64,000 nt of DNA from Epiperipatus broadwayi (lineage: Eukaryota > Onychophora > Udeonychophora > Euonychophora > Peripatidae), in contig JAQFVV010012416.1 in assembly GCA_028023455.1 (NCBI GenBank), forward strand, positions 10,005,032 to 10,069,031, written 5' to 3'. Numbering within the stretch: position 1 is the first letter of the stretch; every line of letters starts with the position of its first letter. The translations under genes and the position numbers were made by a program. Below the pieces are notes generated by a model. That model worked only from the letters and a program-made list of their open reading frames with translations. It was not told the DNA's origin and ran no database searches. Positions 35,967-48,399 of this stretch are shown here, piece by piece.

Positions 35967-38058
35967 CTGAACTGAATAACAATATGGAGGGATGAACTGG
36001 TGTTTGTAGTGATGCTTCTGATACTAAGATGCTACATTACTTAAATAAAGGTTGTGACCCGAATGTGTAATTAGTCATGGGACTCAGTACCAAGTACTTG
36101 GTTCCCTTGGACTGTATGACTTGCTATTAGAATATGAACCTTAGTTTGGAGATTGGAGCAGTTTTACAACTTGTTTTCTGGGCCCTCAGTTTCAGTTCTA
36201 AAGAGACTGTCCAAAATAATAATAATGAGATGGTATTTCACCAGAAGCCCATTTACAAAGAAATATAGTAAGGCCTAGTGCACATATTGTGCTTTGTAAA
36301 GACACATTCATAATATTAAATTTAGCTAGTGCACTAAATACTTTAGTTTCATTCTGTGAAACTACCTTATCCCAGTTCACTGATTAGCATACTTAAAACA
36401 TGCTAAGAAGGATTTCATTATAGTAATCTAGTTTAACAATTCAATCTGGATAGTTTATAAAATAAACTAAGGAGGAGAAAGCATATTTGGGGTTTAATTA
36501 ATTTATTAATAATATGCTTTTATAATATTATTCTTGCAATTTATTAACTATACATCTTTATCAATATGCAAACCATAACGATAAGCTAAAACATAGTAGC
36601 CTAACTAAATATACATATATAGAATAGATATCAAAATGAACATTTATGTTTGCTAAAGAAGCAGCATAAATTAATTACATGAGAGCTTCTAATCATCTCT
36701 CTAAAATTATTATTAATAATCTCTATTTTGAATTATAACATATATCAATGAAATAAAATAATATAAAAGAGAATAGGCATGACCGCAAATTAGAAAGTAT
36801 AGATATAATAACTAGTAACAGTTATTATGTTTAGGATAATTATTAAATTATAATTATTCATTTAGTAGACAAGATTGTTACAGTTATTATTCATTTAAAG
36901 TTACATTAATTTGATACTACAGAGTTTAATTTAGTGAGGAATTATTTATAAGTTTACAATTTATGTACATTAAATAAAGACAACTAGCTTTATATTAAAG
37001 TTAATAGATTTATATTTATAAAGCTCTGTGGGAAGAAATATTACTGATCTCCTAGCTAAGTTGTCTGGCATGTAGTGGCACTATTACTTTTTCAGGTGGG
37101 CTATTTTCCAATGTCTCCTGGGCAGGCTGTTGGTCTTGAATTCCTCCATTCCAATAAACCAGTCTTCTGAAGGGGGGTGGCAAATTTTGTGGTCGTCTAA
37201 CTGCTCATTTCCATTGTTAAATCAAGCGTAGCTCCCAGCAGCAAGTGCTTGATTTATTTAGAGAATCAACTTTCAGTGCTAAAATTTGGAGTTTTTTATA
37301 TTAACTCTTCTATCCCCTCCCCTCACAAAATCTATTAACTTGGTTGGTTTTCAGTTTTAAGTTTTTAGTCTTGAAATTTAACATAGTTTTATTACTTTTA
37401 AAAGTCTGCCTTAAGATTTTAGAAAAGACAAAAGCAAAATTTAATGAATAGAAAAATAGTACTGGTTGAATGATTTTGCTTTGTCTTAAAATTTATTTTA
37501 GACTTATTTTAAAATCGCTTCTTGGTCCCCAGACAAATTAAACCAGGTGCATGTGGCATGAGATTTTCCAAAAAAATAGGCAATCTTTTAAAACAGATTT
37601 AAATTGTGTAAACATTCTGCTATATATGTATTTTTGTCACCTCTAGAATTGAAATTATGTGCTAGTTTTAAGCTAAATAATGAATAAATGTATACATTTT
37701 CATTTTAATAAAATAAAGATTTATAACTATTAATTTGATTCTAATGCTAATAAACAGTTTCGCATTACAGCTTTCTCGCATATATATATGTGTTCATACA
37801 TATATAACGATGCCTACACAGATACGCATTTAATTTAAAATATACACTATATATGTGTACATACATTAATATACACTAACATAAATAAATATATGTGGAC
37901 TTGGATGGGTTTAAACCTGAGATAAACATTACTATGGAACATAGTAGGTGAAACGGGATTCCAGTCAATAAATATCGTTTCAATATATATATTTTGCTTA
38001 ATAATTTTTAGATTGAAACCTGAAATAAATAAAAAAAAAAAGGGTATTATATATATAT
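35967..38058. other. Intron sequence, unidentified
   Basis: Mostly AT-rich. A stretch at about 37020-37260 is less AT-biased and contains GGTGGGCTATTTTCC and GAAGGGGGGTGGCAAATTTT but no open frame. Short ORFs near 37847-38110 overlap the LTR edge and are not credible. Confidence 0.35.
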
Positions 38059-39305
38059 TGTAACGATCCGGAGAAAACGACTTAACGTGAACTGCACTAC
38101 GGGGCGCCATCTAGGCATTTGAACCTAGAAAAATTTATAAGTAGGCAGATACGTGAGTCAAAAAAAAAAAAATATTTTTTTTCTTAAATTTTGATTCCGG
38201 TCGTTAGCCCATGTCACTAGCTCAGTGGAATAGCAGAGATTTAATAATATCATTTACTAGTATATAAAAGAATAAAGTAAGCCACTGCCAGTAATTATCA
38301 TACAAACAGATTTATTTATGCACATATATATAAGGTTTAAAATTATTTTAGTGATTTACATTTAAACATTTAACATTATTTTTAACTTTGATTTTACTTT
38401 AATTTACATTGAGTTACTATTATATTATAAATTTACATTTTTAATCAAGTTCGCACAGATGGGCTTATAAACCTGTTTAATATGTTGCTATAGATCGGTT
38501 ACATAGATTTCAACGGTCAAAAACATTTCAAAGTAAACATAGACGATCAAAAATACAAAATTATTGATTACTGACAATTGCATAGGAATTATAAGAAACC
38601 CTCCAGTATTCATCGTAAGATACTTGCATCGTCACCAATAACTTAAAAGACATCCGAATAAATACATTTTTAGATACTCACCGTAAGGTATCATTATTTA
38701 TCGAATGTCTATATATTTTGATCAAATATGAAACGCAAAACATAGTTAACCGATTAACAATCCATGCAAGCGTCTATAAACAACTTAAATTTAATAGTTT
38801 TATTTAGGATCGAGCCTGAATCTACTATATAGATTTGCATTCGAAAATAAAATATTCTATCCCTACTTAACCTTAGGCAACACATTTCGCAATCAACTGG
38901 CGCCAATCCATCTGATACATTCATGTATTCAATGTAGCATGATACGACAACACAACAATATTGTCAGGAATGTACATCTGAACAATATGTAGAAATAGAA
39001 ACGACATTGACTCTCCACCCACAGGGATGTGACATCTGTGGGCAAGTAGATCAATAAACTAAAAACTCCATAGGAATGGGCTGCGGTATTCTGCCGACTT
39101 ACAAACCCATCCATAGGCAAACAGAGGGTGTGTGGCGTATATCTATAATCCTGCCCGTGGCGATCTCATATTACACCTACTAATTACATAAATATATCCA
39201 ATCCATTGAACCAATTCAACTACGAAATGAACAACCCAAGATTACCCTCCCTTAATATATCTTTACAAATCGATACAGCCATTCACGCCCGACTTAAGTT
39301 TAACA
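38059..39305 (-). repeat. LTR, minus, last ~1.25 kb only
   Basis: Begins TGTAACGATCCGGAGAAAAC, the reverse complement of the LTR 3' end, and follows the minus LTR at 43239-44492 almost base for base. Stops at TAAGTTTAACA and passes straight into a T tract. The open frames inside are not genes. Confidence 0.85.
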
Positions 39306-39352
39306 TTTTTTTTTTTTTTTGATCATTTTTTTTTTAAGTAACTTTACTGATA
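39306..39352 (+). repeat. Junction segment shared with 42241-42285
   Basis: A T run, GATCA, a second T run and AAGTAACTTTACTGATA, identical in layout to the bases just before the other plus LTR at 42286. So 46 bp of element interior precede the full plus LTR, although the rest of that interior is missing here. Confidence 0.8.
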
Positions 39353-41557
39353 TGTAACGAGCACAGACGTTCGTTACATTGTTGTTGTTTTTTATTTATT
39401 AAACATGAAAGTAAATTAAAAAGTTCGCATTTAAAAATTTTCTTTTAGAATTAAAAATTGAAATTAAATATCATCTTAAACTCTTATATATTAAATCGCA
39501 CAGATAATGAAAAATTATTAAAATAAAACTTTATTAAAGAAAAAGTATTTTAAAACTAAATTTTAAAAAGATTTGGAGATGAAATTATATCTTTAAATTT
39601 ATCTTTAAATATATTTTTGATTTGGAAAACAGGTTAATTAATCAGAAATGGAAATGATTGTTAATTAGTTAAATGTAAACCAGCCTTCGGTATTTAAATG
39701 TAAAAACACCAGTCAGTTAGGAAAACAATAGAAACTGTTAGCAAATAAGAAGAAATCCCTATGGAATCGGACCGCAGCGAAAGGACCATCGCATCAGTGA
39801 CGTAATGTAAATTCAATCCTTCACATTAATATAAAAGGAAAATTTGGAAATTATTAATCAGTGACTGGAAATTGATTATTACGATGTGACTATATGTAGT
39901 AGTACGGAGTTGGAGGAATTGACAGACGCACGGTCAATTCTTTCAGCTGTTAAAGAAGGGAGAAATGAACTATCGTTTCCTACATTGAGGACCAACTAAA
40001 TTAAAAAACCTCCGAATGAATAAATAAAACAACGGCTAAATGGATACCAATTTTAGGACGGCGTGGGAATTTACATTCATGGCAAGCAACGGATAAAGTT
40101 GGATGTTTTAAAATCGTAAGAACTTATATATTCACTTGAAACAATAAGAACTCTAAATTTTAAAACTTTTTAGTAAATAATGCAATAGAATCCTATCTGA
40201 CCAAACTAAATTCTTCATTAATAATGTTATTTGATGTATTTTTTTTCTTATTTATTTTGTAAAATCATTTCCATTTATTTATTTTTTGTTCTTTAAGTTT
40301 TATTATGATTGTTGTTTTCCGTTAAATTAATTATATAAATGTTAAACTTAAGTCGGGCGTGAATGGCTGTATAGATTTGTAAAGTTATATTAGGGGAGGT
40401 TAATCTTAGGTTATTTGTTTCGTGGTTAAATTGGGTCAATGGATTGGATATATTGGTGTGATTAGTAGATGTAATATTGATTCGCCACGGGCAGAATCGC
40501 TTCATACGCCGCACACTTCCGTTTGCCTATGGAAGGAATTATAAGTCGGATACCGCAGTTCCTTTCTATGGAGTTTTTTGTTTTATTGCTCTTCTTTAGA
40601 GATAGATGTAATATTCCTATCTCATAAGAGGCAATTTCTTCTTTTAACCTTTTGTGCTGTCGTATTTTATTACATTGAATACATCGATATATCAGATGAA
40701 TTGATGCCAGTTTGACTACGAATTTTAGCCTAAGGTTAAATAGGGATAGAATATTTTAATTTCAATGCAAATCTATGTAGTATTCATGCTCGACCCTAAA
40801 TAAAAATGCATTAAATTTAAGTTGTTTATAGATGCTTGCATGGATTGTTTATCGGTTAACTATGTTTTGCGTTTTCATATTTGATCGGAATATATAGACA
40901 TTCGATAAATAATGATACCTTACGGTGAGTATCTAAAATGTATTTATTCGGATGTCTTTTAAGTTATTGGTGACAATGCAAGTATCTTATGGTGAATACT
41001 ATTGGGTTACATATAAATTTCCCTCCGCAATTGTCAGTAATCAATAATTTTATATTTTGATCGCGTATGTTTACTTTGGAATGTTTTTAACCGTGTAATC
41101 TATGTAACCGATCTATAGCAACTTATTATAACAAGCTTTTATAATCCCATCTGTGCGAACTTAATTAAAATGTAAACTTATAATATAATAGAAATTAAAA
41201 TGTAAATTAAAATCTAAGGTAAAGTTAAAAATAATGTTAAAATGTAAAACTAATACTAAAATAATTTTAAATCTTATATATATGTGCATAAATAAATGTT
41301 TGTATGTTAATTACTGGCAGTGGCTTATTTTATTCCTTTTTTTATATATACTCTTAGATTATCTTATTAAATCTCTGCTATTCCACTGAGCTAGTGACAT
41401 GGGCTAACGACCGGAATCAAAATTTTAAAAAAAAAAAAAAAAATTTTTTTTTTTTGACTTACGTATCTGCCTACTTTATAAATTTTTCTAGGTTCAAATG
41501 CCTAGATGGCGCCCCGTAGTGCAGATTACGTTAAGTCGCTTTCTCCGGATCGTTACA
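39353..41557 (+). repeat. LTR, plus, full length (~2.2 kb)
   Basis: Starts TGTAACGAGCACAGACGTTC and ends CCGGATCGTTACA, giving the standard TG...CA with 8-bp inverted termini TGTAACGA/TCGTTACA. A TATA box (TATAAAAGG) lies at 39830, about 480 bp in, 30 bp after a CRE-like GTGACGTAATG. It is followed at 41559 by a primer-binding-like TGGCGCAACC. Orientation is set by both signals. Open frames inside (for example minus 40514-40293) are not supported as genes. Confidence 0.85.
39830..39838 (+). promoter_or_regulatory. TATA box in the plus LTR (U3)
   Basis: TATAAAAGG, preceded by GTGACGTAATG at 39797-39807. Equivalent TATAAAAAGG lies at 42771 in the other plus LTR. The mirrored sequence is at about 45005-45014 in the minus LTR. 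Confidence 0.6.
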
Positions 41558-42285
41558 ATGGCGCAACCAACTGGGCCGATCTTTAATAAAACCACAAATA
41601 CCCTGAGCAAATTTTGTCAAAATGAAATAAATGTTTTATCTGCTTACATAAGTCGGATATTTTTAAATTTTATAAAAGCACTGCCAGGAAGAAATTGCGC
41701 ATATATATTAAATACGAGAAAGTATAAAATAATTTTAAAACTAATTTTTGTAAATTAAAAAGAAAATCAAAAGGTTGCATTGGATATGTTTTTTTTTTGT
41801 TAATATATATTTATGCGTTAACGTGTATAGGCGCACAGCCACGGAAGTTTATGATCGAAATGTGGTACCTTACGATGAGTACCGTGGGGAATTTACGTCA
41901 GTGTAATCCTATTTATGCATTTCAATCAGTCATAAATAAGTTGGTGGTAGTTATAATTGTGCTGCAAATATACACGTATAAATCCCTTATCTTAGAACAT
42001 ATTTATCTCAATGCAACCTTCCTAAATAAGTTAAATAATTTGTTTGTCATGCCGTAAATAAAAATCAAATGGATAAAATAAAAATAGAATTCTCGGGGGG
42101 AGGGGTGTAAACGTAAATGGTCCTTAGGTAGGCGTTGGTCAACATTTTCTTTTTCTTTTTGTATAGAGTTTTTTTGTAAAATTATTAACCGAATGTTTGT
42201 AAATTTTGTTAATACCGTAATTACTAACCCTAAGTAAAATTTTTTTTTTTTTTTGATCATTTTTTTTTAAGTAACTTTACTGATA
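41558..42285 (+). mobile_element. Interior of the LTR element, 728 bp, non-coding
   Basis: Lies between the full plus LTR and the truncated plus LTR. Starts with a primer-binding-like site and ends in the T-run/GATCA segment. A purine run (GGGGGGAGGGG) lies at 42096-42106, about 180 bp before the 3' LTR and not directly at its edge, which is unusual for a polypurine tract. Two ORFs of 86 codons (41498-41758, which begins inside the LTR, and 41797-42057) show no retroelement domain. The interior is too short for gag-pol, so the element would have depended on another element's proteins. Confidence 0.7.
41559..41575 (+). promoter_or_regulatory. Primer-binding-site-like sequence
   Basis: TGGCGCAACCAACTGGG begins one base after the LTR end. 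TGG plus GC-rich sequence at this place is what tRNA-primed LTR elements show. I cannot name the tRNA. Confidence 0.6.
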
Positions 42286-43238
42286 TGTAACGAGCACAGA
42301 CGTTCGTTACATTGTTTTTTTATATATAATTATTAAACAAGTTAAAATAAAAAGTTCGCATTTAAAAACTTTCTTTAAAAAATTAAAAATTGAAATTAAA
42401 ATATCGTCTTAAACTCTTATATATTAAGTCGCACAGATAATAAAAATTATTAAAATAAAATTTTTATTAAAGAAAAAGGTATTTTTAAAACTAAATTTTA
42501 AAAAGATTTGGAGATAAAATTATATCTCTAAATCTGTCTTTAAATATATTTTTGATTTGGAAAACAGGGTAATTAATTAGAAATGGAAATGATTGTTAAT
42601 TAGTTAAATGTAAACCAGCCTTGAGCATTTAAATGAAATAACTTCAGTCAGATAGAAAGAAAACAATAGAAACGGATTAGCCAATGAAAGAAATCCATTT
42701 GGGAAATCGGACCTCAGCGAAAGGATCATTACATCCATGACGCAATGTTAATTCAATCCTTTGACAAAAATATAAAAAGGACAAGTTTTGGAAAGCATAG
42801 GTTAGTGACTGGAAATTGATTGATTATTGACGATGTAACAGCTAGGTGTTAGCGCTGGGGGATTGAAAAAGACGCACAGCTTCAATCCCTTCAGTTCTGC
42901 TAAGAAAGAGAAAAAAATGGGCCATCGTTTATACAATGAGGACCAACTACACGAAAAACAAAATCTCCAAAGGATAAATAAATAAATCAACCGGATACTA
43001 ATCTTCGGACGACGTGGGAATTCACGTTTAAACGGCCAGGAATATAATAGGATGAACTATTTCAATAACCGTAAGAACTTTAAAATTTATGAACAGTAAA
43101 TTAAAAACTTTTCATATTTAAAATGATTTTAATATTATTCTAAATCTGACCAACAATATTTATTAATTGTTATAATTTTTTTATTATTTATTTAAAATCT
43201 CCATTTTCTCACATTTTTTTAATATATAGTAAAATTAT
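42286..43238 (+). repeat. LTR, plus, first ~0.95 kb only
   Basis: Begins TGTAACGAGCACAGACGTTC like the full plus LTR and includes its TATA box at 42771. It breaks off where the next base is the terminal TG of a minus LTR. Its last 50 bp no longer align well with the full LTRs. Confidence 0.8.
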
Positions 43239-45498
43239 TGTAACGATCCGGAGAAAACGACTTAACGTAAACTGCACTACGGGGCGCCATCTAGGCATTT
43301 GAACCTAGAAAAATTTATAAAGTAGGCAGATACGTGAGTCAAAAAAAAATATATATATTTTTTTTTTTTTTAAATTTTGATTCCGGTCGTTAGCCCATGT
43401 CACTAGCTCAGTGGAATAGCAGAGATTTAATAATATCATTTACTAGTATATAAAAGAATAAAGTAAGCCACTGCCAGTAATTATCATACAAACAGATTTA
43501 TTTATGCACATATATATAAGGTTTAAAATTATTTTAGTGATTTACATTTAAACATTTAACATTATTTTTAACTTTGATTTTACTTTAATTTACATTGAGT
43601 TACTATTATATTATAAATTTACATTTTTAATCAAGTTCGCACAGATGGGCTTATAAACCTGTTTAATATGTTGCTATAGATCGGTTACATAGATTTCAAC
43701 GGTCAAAAACATTTCAAAGTAAACATAAACGATCAAAATACAAAATTATTGATTACTGACAATTGCATAGGGAATTATAAGAAACCCTCTAGTATTCATC
43801 GTAAGATACTTGCATCATCACCAATAACTTAAAAGACATCCGAATAAATACATTTTTAGATACTCACCGTAAGGTATCATTATTTATCGAATGTCTATAT
43901 ATTTTGATCAAATATGAAACGCAAAACATAGTTAACCGATAAACAATCCATGCAAGCGTCTATAAACAACTTAAATTTAATAGTTTTATTTAGGATCGAG
44001 CCTGAATCTACTATATAGATTTGCATTCGAAAATAAAATATTCTATCCCTACTTAACCTTAGGCAACACATTTCGCAATCAACTGGCGCCAATCCATCTG
44101 ATACATTCATGTATTCAATGTAGCATGATACGACAACACAACTATATTGTCAGGAATGTACATCTGAACAATATGTAGAAATAGAAACGACATTGACTCT
44201 CCACCCACAGGGATGTGACATCTGTGGGCAAGTAGATCAATAAACTAAAAACTCCATAGGAATGGGCTGCGGTATTCTGCCGACTTACAAACCCATCCAT
44301 AGGCAAACAGAGGGTGTGTGGCGTATATCTATAATCCTGCCCGTAGCGGATCTCATATTACACCTACTAATTACATAAATATATCCAATCCATTGAACCA
44401 ATTCAACTACGAAATGAACAACCCAAGATTACCCTCCCTTAATATATCTTTACAAATCGATACAGCCATTCACGCCCGACTTAAGTTTAACATTTTTTTA
44501 TAATTTATTTAACGGAAAACAGAAATCATAATAAAACTTAAAGAACAAAATTAAATAAATAAATAAATAAATGGAAATGATTTTACAAATTAAATACATT
44601 AAATAAAATTATAACCAATTAATAAATATTGTTGGTCAGATAGAATAATATTAAAATCATTTTAAATATGAAAAGTTTTTAATTTACTGTTCATAAATTT
44701 TAAAGTTCTTACGGTTATTGAAATAGTTCATCCTATTATATTCCTGGCCGTTTAAACGTGAATTCCCACGTCGTCCGAAGATTAGTATCCGGTTGATTTA
44801 TTTATTTATCCTTTGGAGATTTTGTTTTTCGTGTAGTTGGTCCTCATTGTATAAACGATGGCCCATTTTTTTTCTCTTTCTTAGCAGAACTGAAGGGATT
44901 GAAGCTGTGCGTCTTTTTCAATCCCCCCAGCGCTAACACCTAGCTGTTACATCGTCAATAATCAATCAATTTCCAGTCACTAACCTATGCTTTCCAAAAC
45001 TTGTCCTTTTTATATTTTTGTCAAAGGATTGAATTAACATTGCGTCATGGATGTAATGATCCTTTCGCTGAGGTCCGATTTCCCAAATGGATTTCTTTCA
45101 TTGGCTAATCCGTTTCTATTGTTTTCTTTCTATCTGACTGAAGTTATTTCATTTAAATGCTCAAGGCTGGTTTACATTTAACTAATTAACAATCATTTCC
45201 ATTTCTAATTAATTACCCTGTTTTCCAAATCAAAAATATATTTAAAGACAGATTTAGAGATATAATTTTATCTCCAAATCTTTTTAAAATTTAGTTTTAA
45301 AAATACCTTTTTCTTTAATAAAAATTTTATTTTAATAATTTTTATTATCTGTGCGACTTAATATATAAGAGTTTAAGACGATATTTTAATTTCAATTTTT
45401 AATTTTTAAAGAAAGTTTTTAAATGCGAACTTTTTATTTTAACTTGTTTAATAATTATATATAAAAAAACAATGTAACGAACGTCTGTGCTCGTTACA
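43239..45498 (-). repeat. LTR, minus, full length (~2.26 kb)
   Basis: Begins TGTAACGATCCGGAGAAAAC and ends CTGTGCTCGTTACA. The left 1.25 kb is nearly identical to 38059-39305. The right 0.95 kb is nearly the reverse complement of 42286-43238, including a stretch (about 44670-45480) with few differences, so these two pieces form an almost perfect hairpin. The high identity points to a recent origin or gene conversion. Confidence 0.85.
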
Positions 45499-45504
45499 AT
45501 ATAT

Positions 45505-45800
45505 AACAAATGTAAATTTGCAGTGTTTTTATTTATATATTTTTGTGCATTTCAGCACATATTAGTAATAAAGGTATGTCTCGGACATATACAACTTCTG
45601 CTGCAATTTTTTTTACCACAACCCTTTATTTTTTTACTGCAACCATTATAGTTATATTTCTTTGATTAATAATTTCTTCATTGTAATTGAAAATAAATTT
45701 TAAAAATCATATATTTTATTATATAAATATAATAAAGGCATATTTTCAGAGTGCTTATTATTATTATTGCAATTTAACACATTTTTAAGGAATTTATATT
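45505..45800 (+). repeat. Dispersed repeat, copy matching 34845-34955
   Basis: TGTAAATTTGCAGTGTTTTT, GCATTTCAGCACATA and GGTATGTCTCGGACATATAC align with the copy at 34845. A weaker second unit seems to follow from 45720. Confidence 0.5.
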
Positions 45801-47390
45801 TCAGATACATGTGAATTTTGGTGCGATTTTTTTTTACTATGATCTCTGCAAAGTTAATTAAAGCTTTTCTCTGACATGTATGAAAATAAGGATGGATTTC
45901 AAATTCAAGCCCGATTTAATGGTATATGTAATAGTTTGAACTTTTGCTTGAATAAACAATAATAAGAGGCAATGTCTCATTTTATAAACCATTATAAATA
46001 ATAAATAGAAGTCAAGTAATTATAAATATTTTAATAAAGACAACACTATTCATGCACTTGTCAGAAAAAATCAGGTCTTATTTAAAACCTGGGCTTAGAA
46101 TAAAGCAATGTATATTGTGTTTTCAATTTTGGTGACAATGAAATGTGGATAGATTCATTTATATGATTACACCCGTAAAAGATAGTTAACTCTTTTTCAT
46201 TTTCATCTCCTTTTAAAATGAGTTTATTAATATATATGTATATAAATCATTTTGGATTATATACAGAATTGTGTATATCTTGATCAGGAGTTTTCCTCTG
46301 TTGGTATCTTCAGTTTTCAATTGGAATGATAAAGCTGACAGTCTACCTTAAAGAAAACTTTTTGATATTTGCATTTTTCTATGTTTTCATAGAGTGCACA
46401 TATCTTGTCACTCACAAAAAGGCATGAATGTTAACTATGAGTAGAACAAAGTGTTGTAGAGATAAGCATGCTAAATATAAGCAGGAGAGATATGATCAGC
46501 AACCAAGATATCAGAAGCATAGGACTAAAAGATGTTTTGCTAGAAGTGAAGAACCCGAATAAAGAAATAAAAAGAAAATATAATGAGAGTACACAATGAT
46601 AATTTATCTTAACTCACTACTTTGTTAAAAGAAAAATAATGGAAGACCAATATGAAGATGGTGAAATAAAGTGGTTAGTTTTTCAGTAATTGCATGGTTA
46701 AGATTAACAAAATATAAGTTGTGGAAAATACTAAAGTAGATTTTTGTCCAGCTATTTTAAGCTGGCAACAACAATAGTTTATATATTGTGCCAGACCGTA
46801 AAACGTCCAGTCCATGCACAAAATGGCTGTAGCCAACAATTTGGCACAGCTAACTTTATTGAATTCGGTGAATAAACAATGAGAGTTGGTCTATACTAGA
46901 TTCCCATCTCCTTGCATACATAACTAACACTTATATATTAGTTATTTTGAAATAATAACACACTCTATAAATATATTATATTTATTGTAAACATTCTAAT
47001 ACGTATAATAACACACACTATAAATTTATTGCAAACGTATATGTATAAAGATTTTGGTATATTTACATTTTTAATAATTTTTAAAATGTTTTTTTTAAAA
47101 AAAAAACAAAATATTTTTTGTTGTGTGTGTGAAAAGAATCTTCCTTTTTTTTTTTGTATGTAATCAGGTAGAGTAATTTTTTTAAAATTAATTTGTAAAT
47201 CAAATTATAAGTATGTTATCTAAAGAATGTGGTTGGTCTATTACTCCAATATGGAGTCTTAAAATTCCTAAAAAGAGATTTTTGAAACATAATTTATAAA
47301 AAAATGTATTAAAATTAAAAGTTTTCTGACGCAATAGCTCGAAGGGGGGATATAAGCTATTGCAACTTGTGGGCAGACGGGAATATATAT
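45801..47390. other. Intron sequence, nothing recognised
   Basis: AT-rich. A short patch near 46790-46860 is less AT-biased (GTGCCAGACCGTAAAACGTC) but unidentified. Confidence 0.4.
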
Positions 47391-47392
47391 AA

Positions 47393-47515
47393 CCTACCTG
47401 TCAGGTGTAGGAGTTTTTAGTATTGTTTATTATTGGACTGAGAGAGCTACATGAATCTATATGTGGTGTAAGTAATTATTTTATTATTGGACTGAGAGAG
47501 CTACAAGAACCTACC
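47393..47515 (+). repeat. Two tandem ~55-bp units
   Basis: TTATTATTGGACTGAGAGAG followed by CTACA occurs at about 47426 and 47481, and CCTACCTGTCAGGTGT/CCTACCTGTGAGGTGT brackets the pair. Could be the 5' part of the LINE whose 3' end lies at 48400-48890, but that is a guess. Confidence 0.6.
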
Positions 47516-48399
47516 TGTGAGGTGTGGGAAGATTATTAGATGTTTATTCTTTCGGCTCAATATGCTGCCAGACTGCGGAGTATATATTTTTTAATTCAAG
47601 AAGGAATTTGATGCATATAATCTTTTTGTTTATGGGACCAGCCGGTTATGAACGAACATAAACTTCTGTTGAATGTCTTTTCTGGTGGTTTCCACAGATA
47701 TTAACCGAAGCCATCAACACCCATATGATATGGGAAATCAATCAATCATATGCAGTTCAGTGATTAATCAAAAAAAAGAAACAGAGGTTTTAATCCATTT
47801 TAGGAAGAATAAGCTTACAGTGAAAGTCACCCATATTGGTAATCTATCTTAAAGGATCCAGTAAAGAAACATCCTTACAAATGATGACCAGATTTCATCT
47901 AATCGCCCACAGAACCATGGAGTAGAAGAACTGTAGCAGTATACCCACCTGTTCAGATATGTAATTGCCAAAATTTTGGTTTAAAGACCCAGAATATCCT
48001 GATTGAAGGACTCTACAAGGATGGCAAGGAGTTAAAGTGAACATTACCATCCTTTCTGGTAGTTTAATTGGTCCGCCCAGAAGTTTGAACCCAGAGAGCA
48101 AGCAGATAGAGATGAGTACAACAAAAAAAGAGAATGTTTATAATTTTTTTGGGTTTATTGTTTATATTATTATAGTGGATATAACAAGTACAATTGTAAT
48201 ATATTTACTAACACATTATAGGATATAATCATTTTTTGTTGGATAAAATATTGTAAAATAATATTGCTTATACATAGATCTCACTCAAATCCATTAAATA
48301 TAGGATTATTATTTTCTCGTTCTTTTCCCTCTTTTTTTTTACCTTTACGTCTTATTTAATTTTAATCATGGTGGCGCCACCTCACGTGGAGTGATATTG
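47516..48399. other. Unidentified sequence, possibly transposon-derived
   Basis: Moderate complexity (for example CTCAATATGCTGCCAGACTG). Short open frames at 47895-48101 minus and 48037-48228 plus show no domain. Confidence 0.3.

Larger units (their letters stand above)
38059..45498. mobile_element. Composite of four long LTR segments in alternating orientation (non-autonomous LTR element)
   Basis: One family of about 2.2-kb LTRs, starting TGTAACGAGCACAG and ending GGATCGTTACA, occurs four times: 38059-39305 minus and partial, 39353-41557 plus and full, 42286-43238 plus and partial, 43239-45498 minus and full. A non-coding interior of 728 bp (41558-42285) separates the two plus LTRs. The outermost bases are the two LTR termini and ATAT lies on both sides, compatible with one insertion event, though the flank is too simple to prove it. 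The two partial LTRs break near the same internal LTR position and together would make one LTR. No gag, protease, reverse transcriptase or integrase is present. Confidence 0.8.

Noticed and set aside
40293-44503. Open frames inside the long LTRs, repeated in several copies
   Set aside because: They recur only because the LTRs recur; no domain and no codon-like conservation (differences fall in all positions).
47895-48228. Short frames on both strands upstream of the LINE 3' fragment
   Set aside because: No recognisable domain and mutually overlapping; could be LINE 5' sequence but not supportable.
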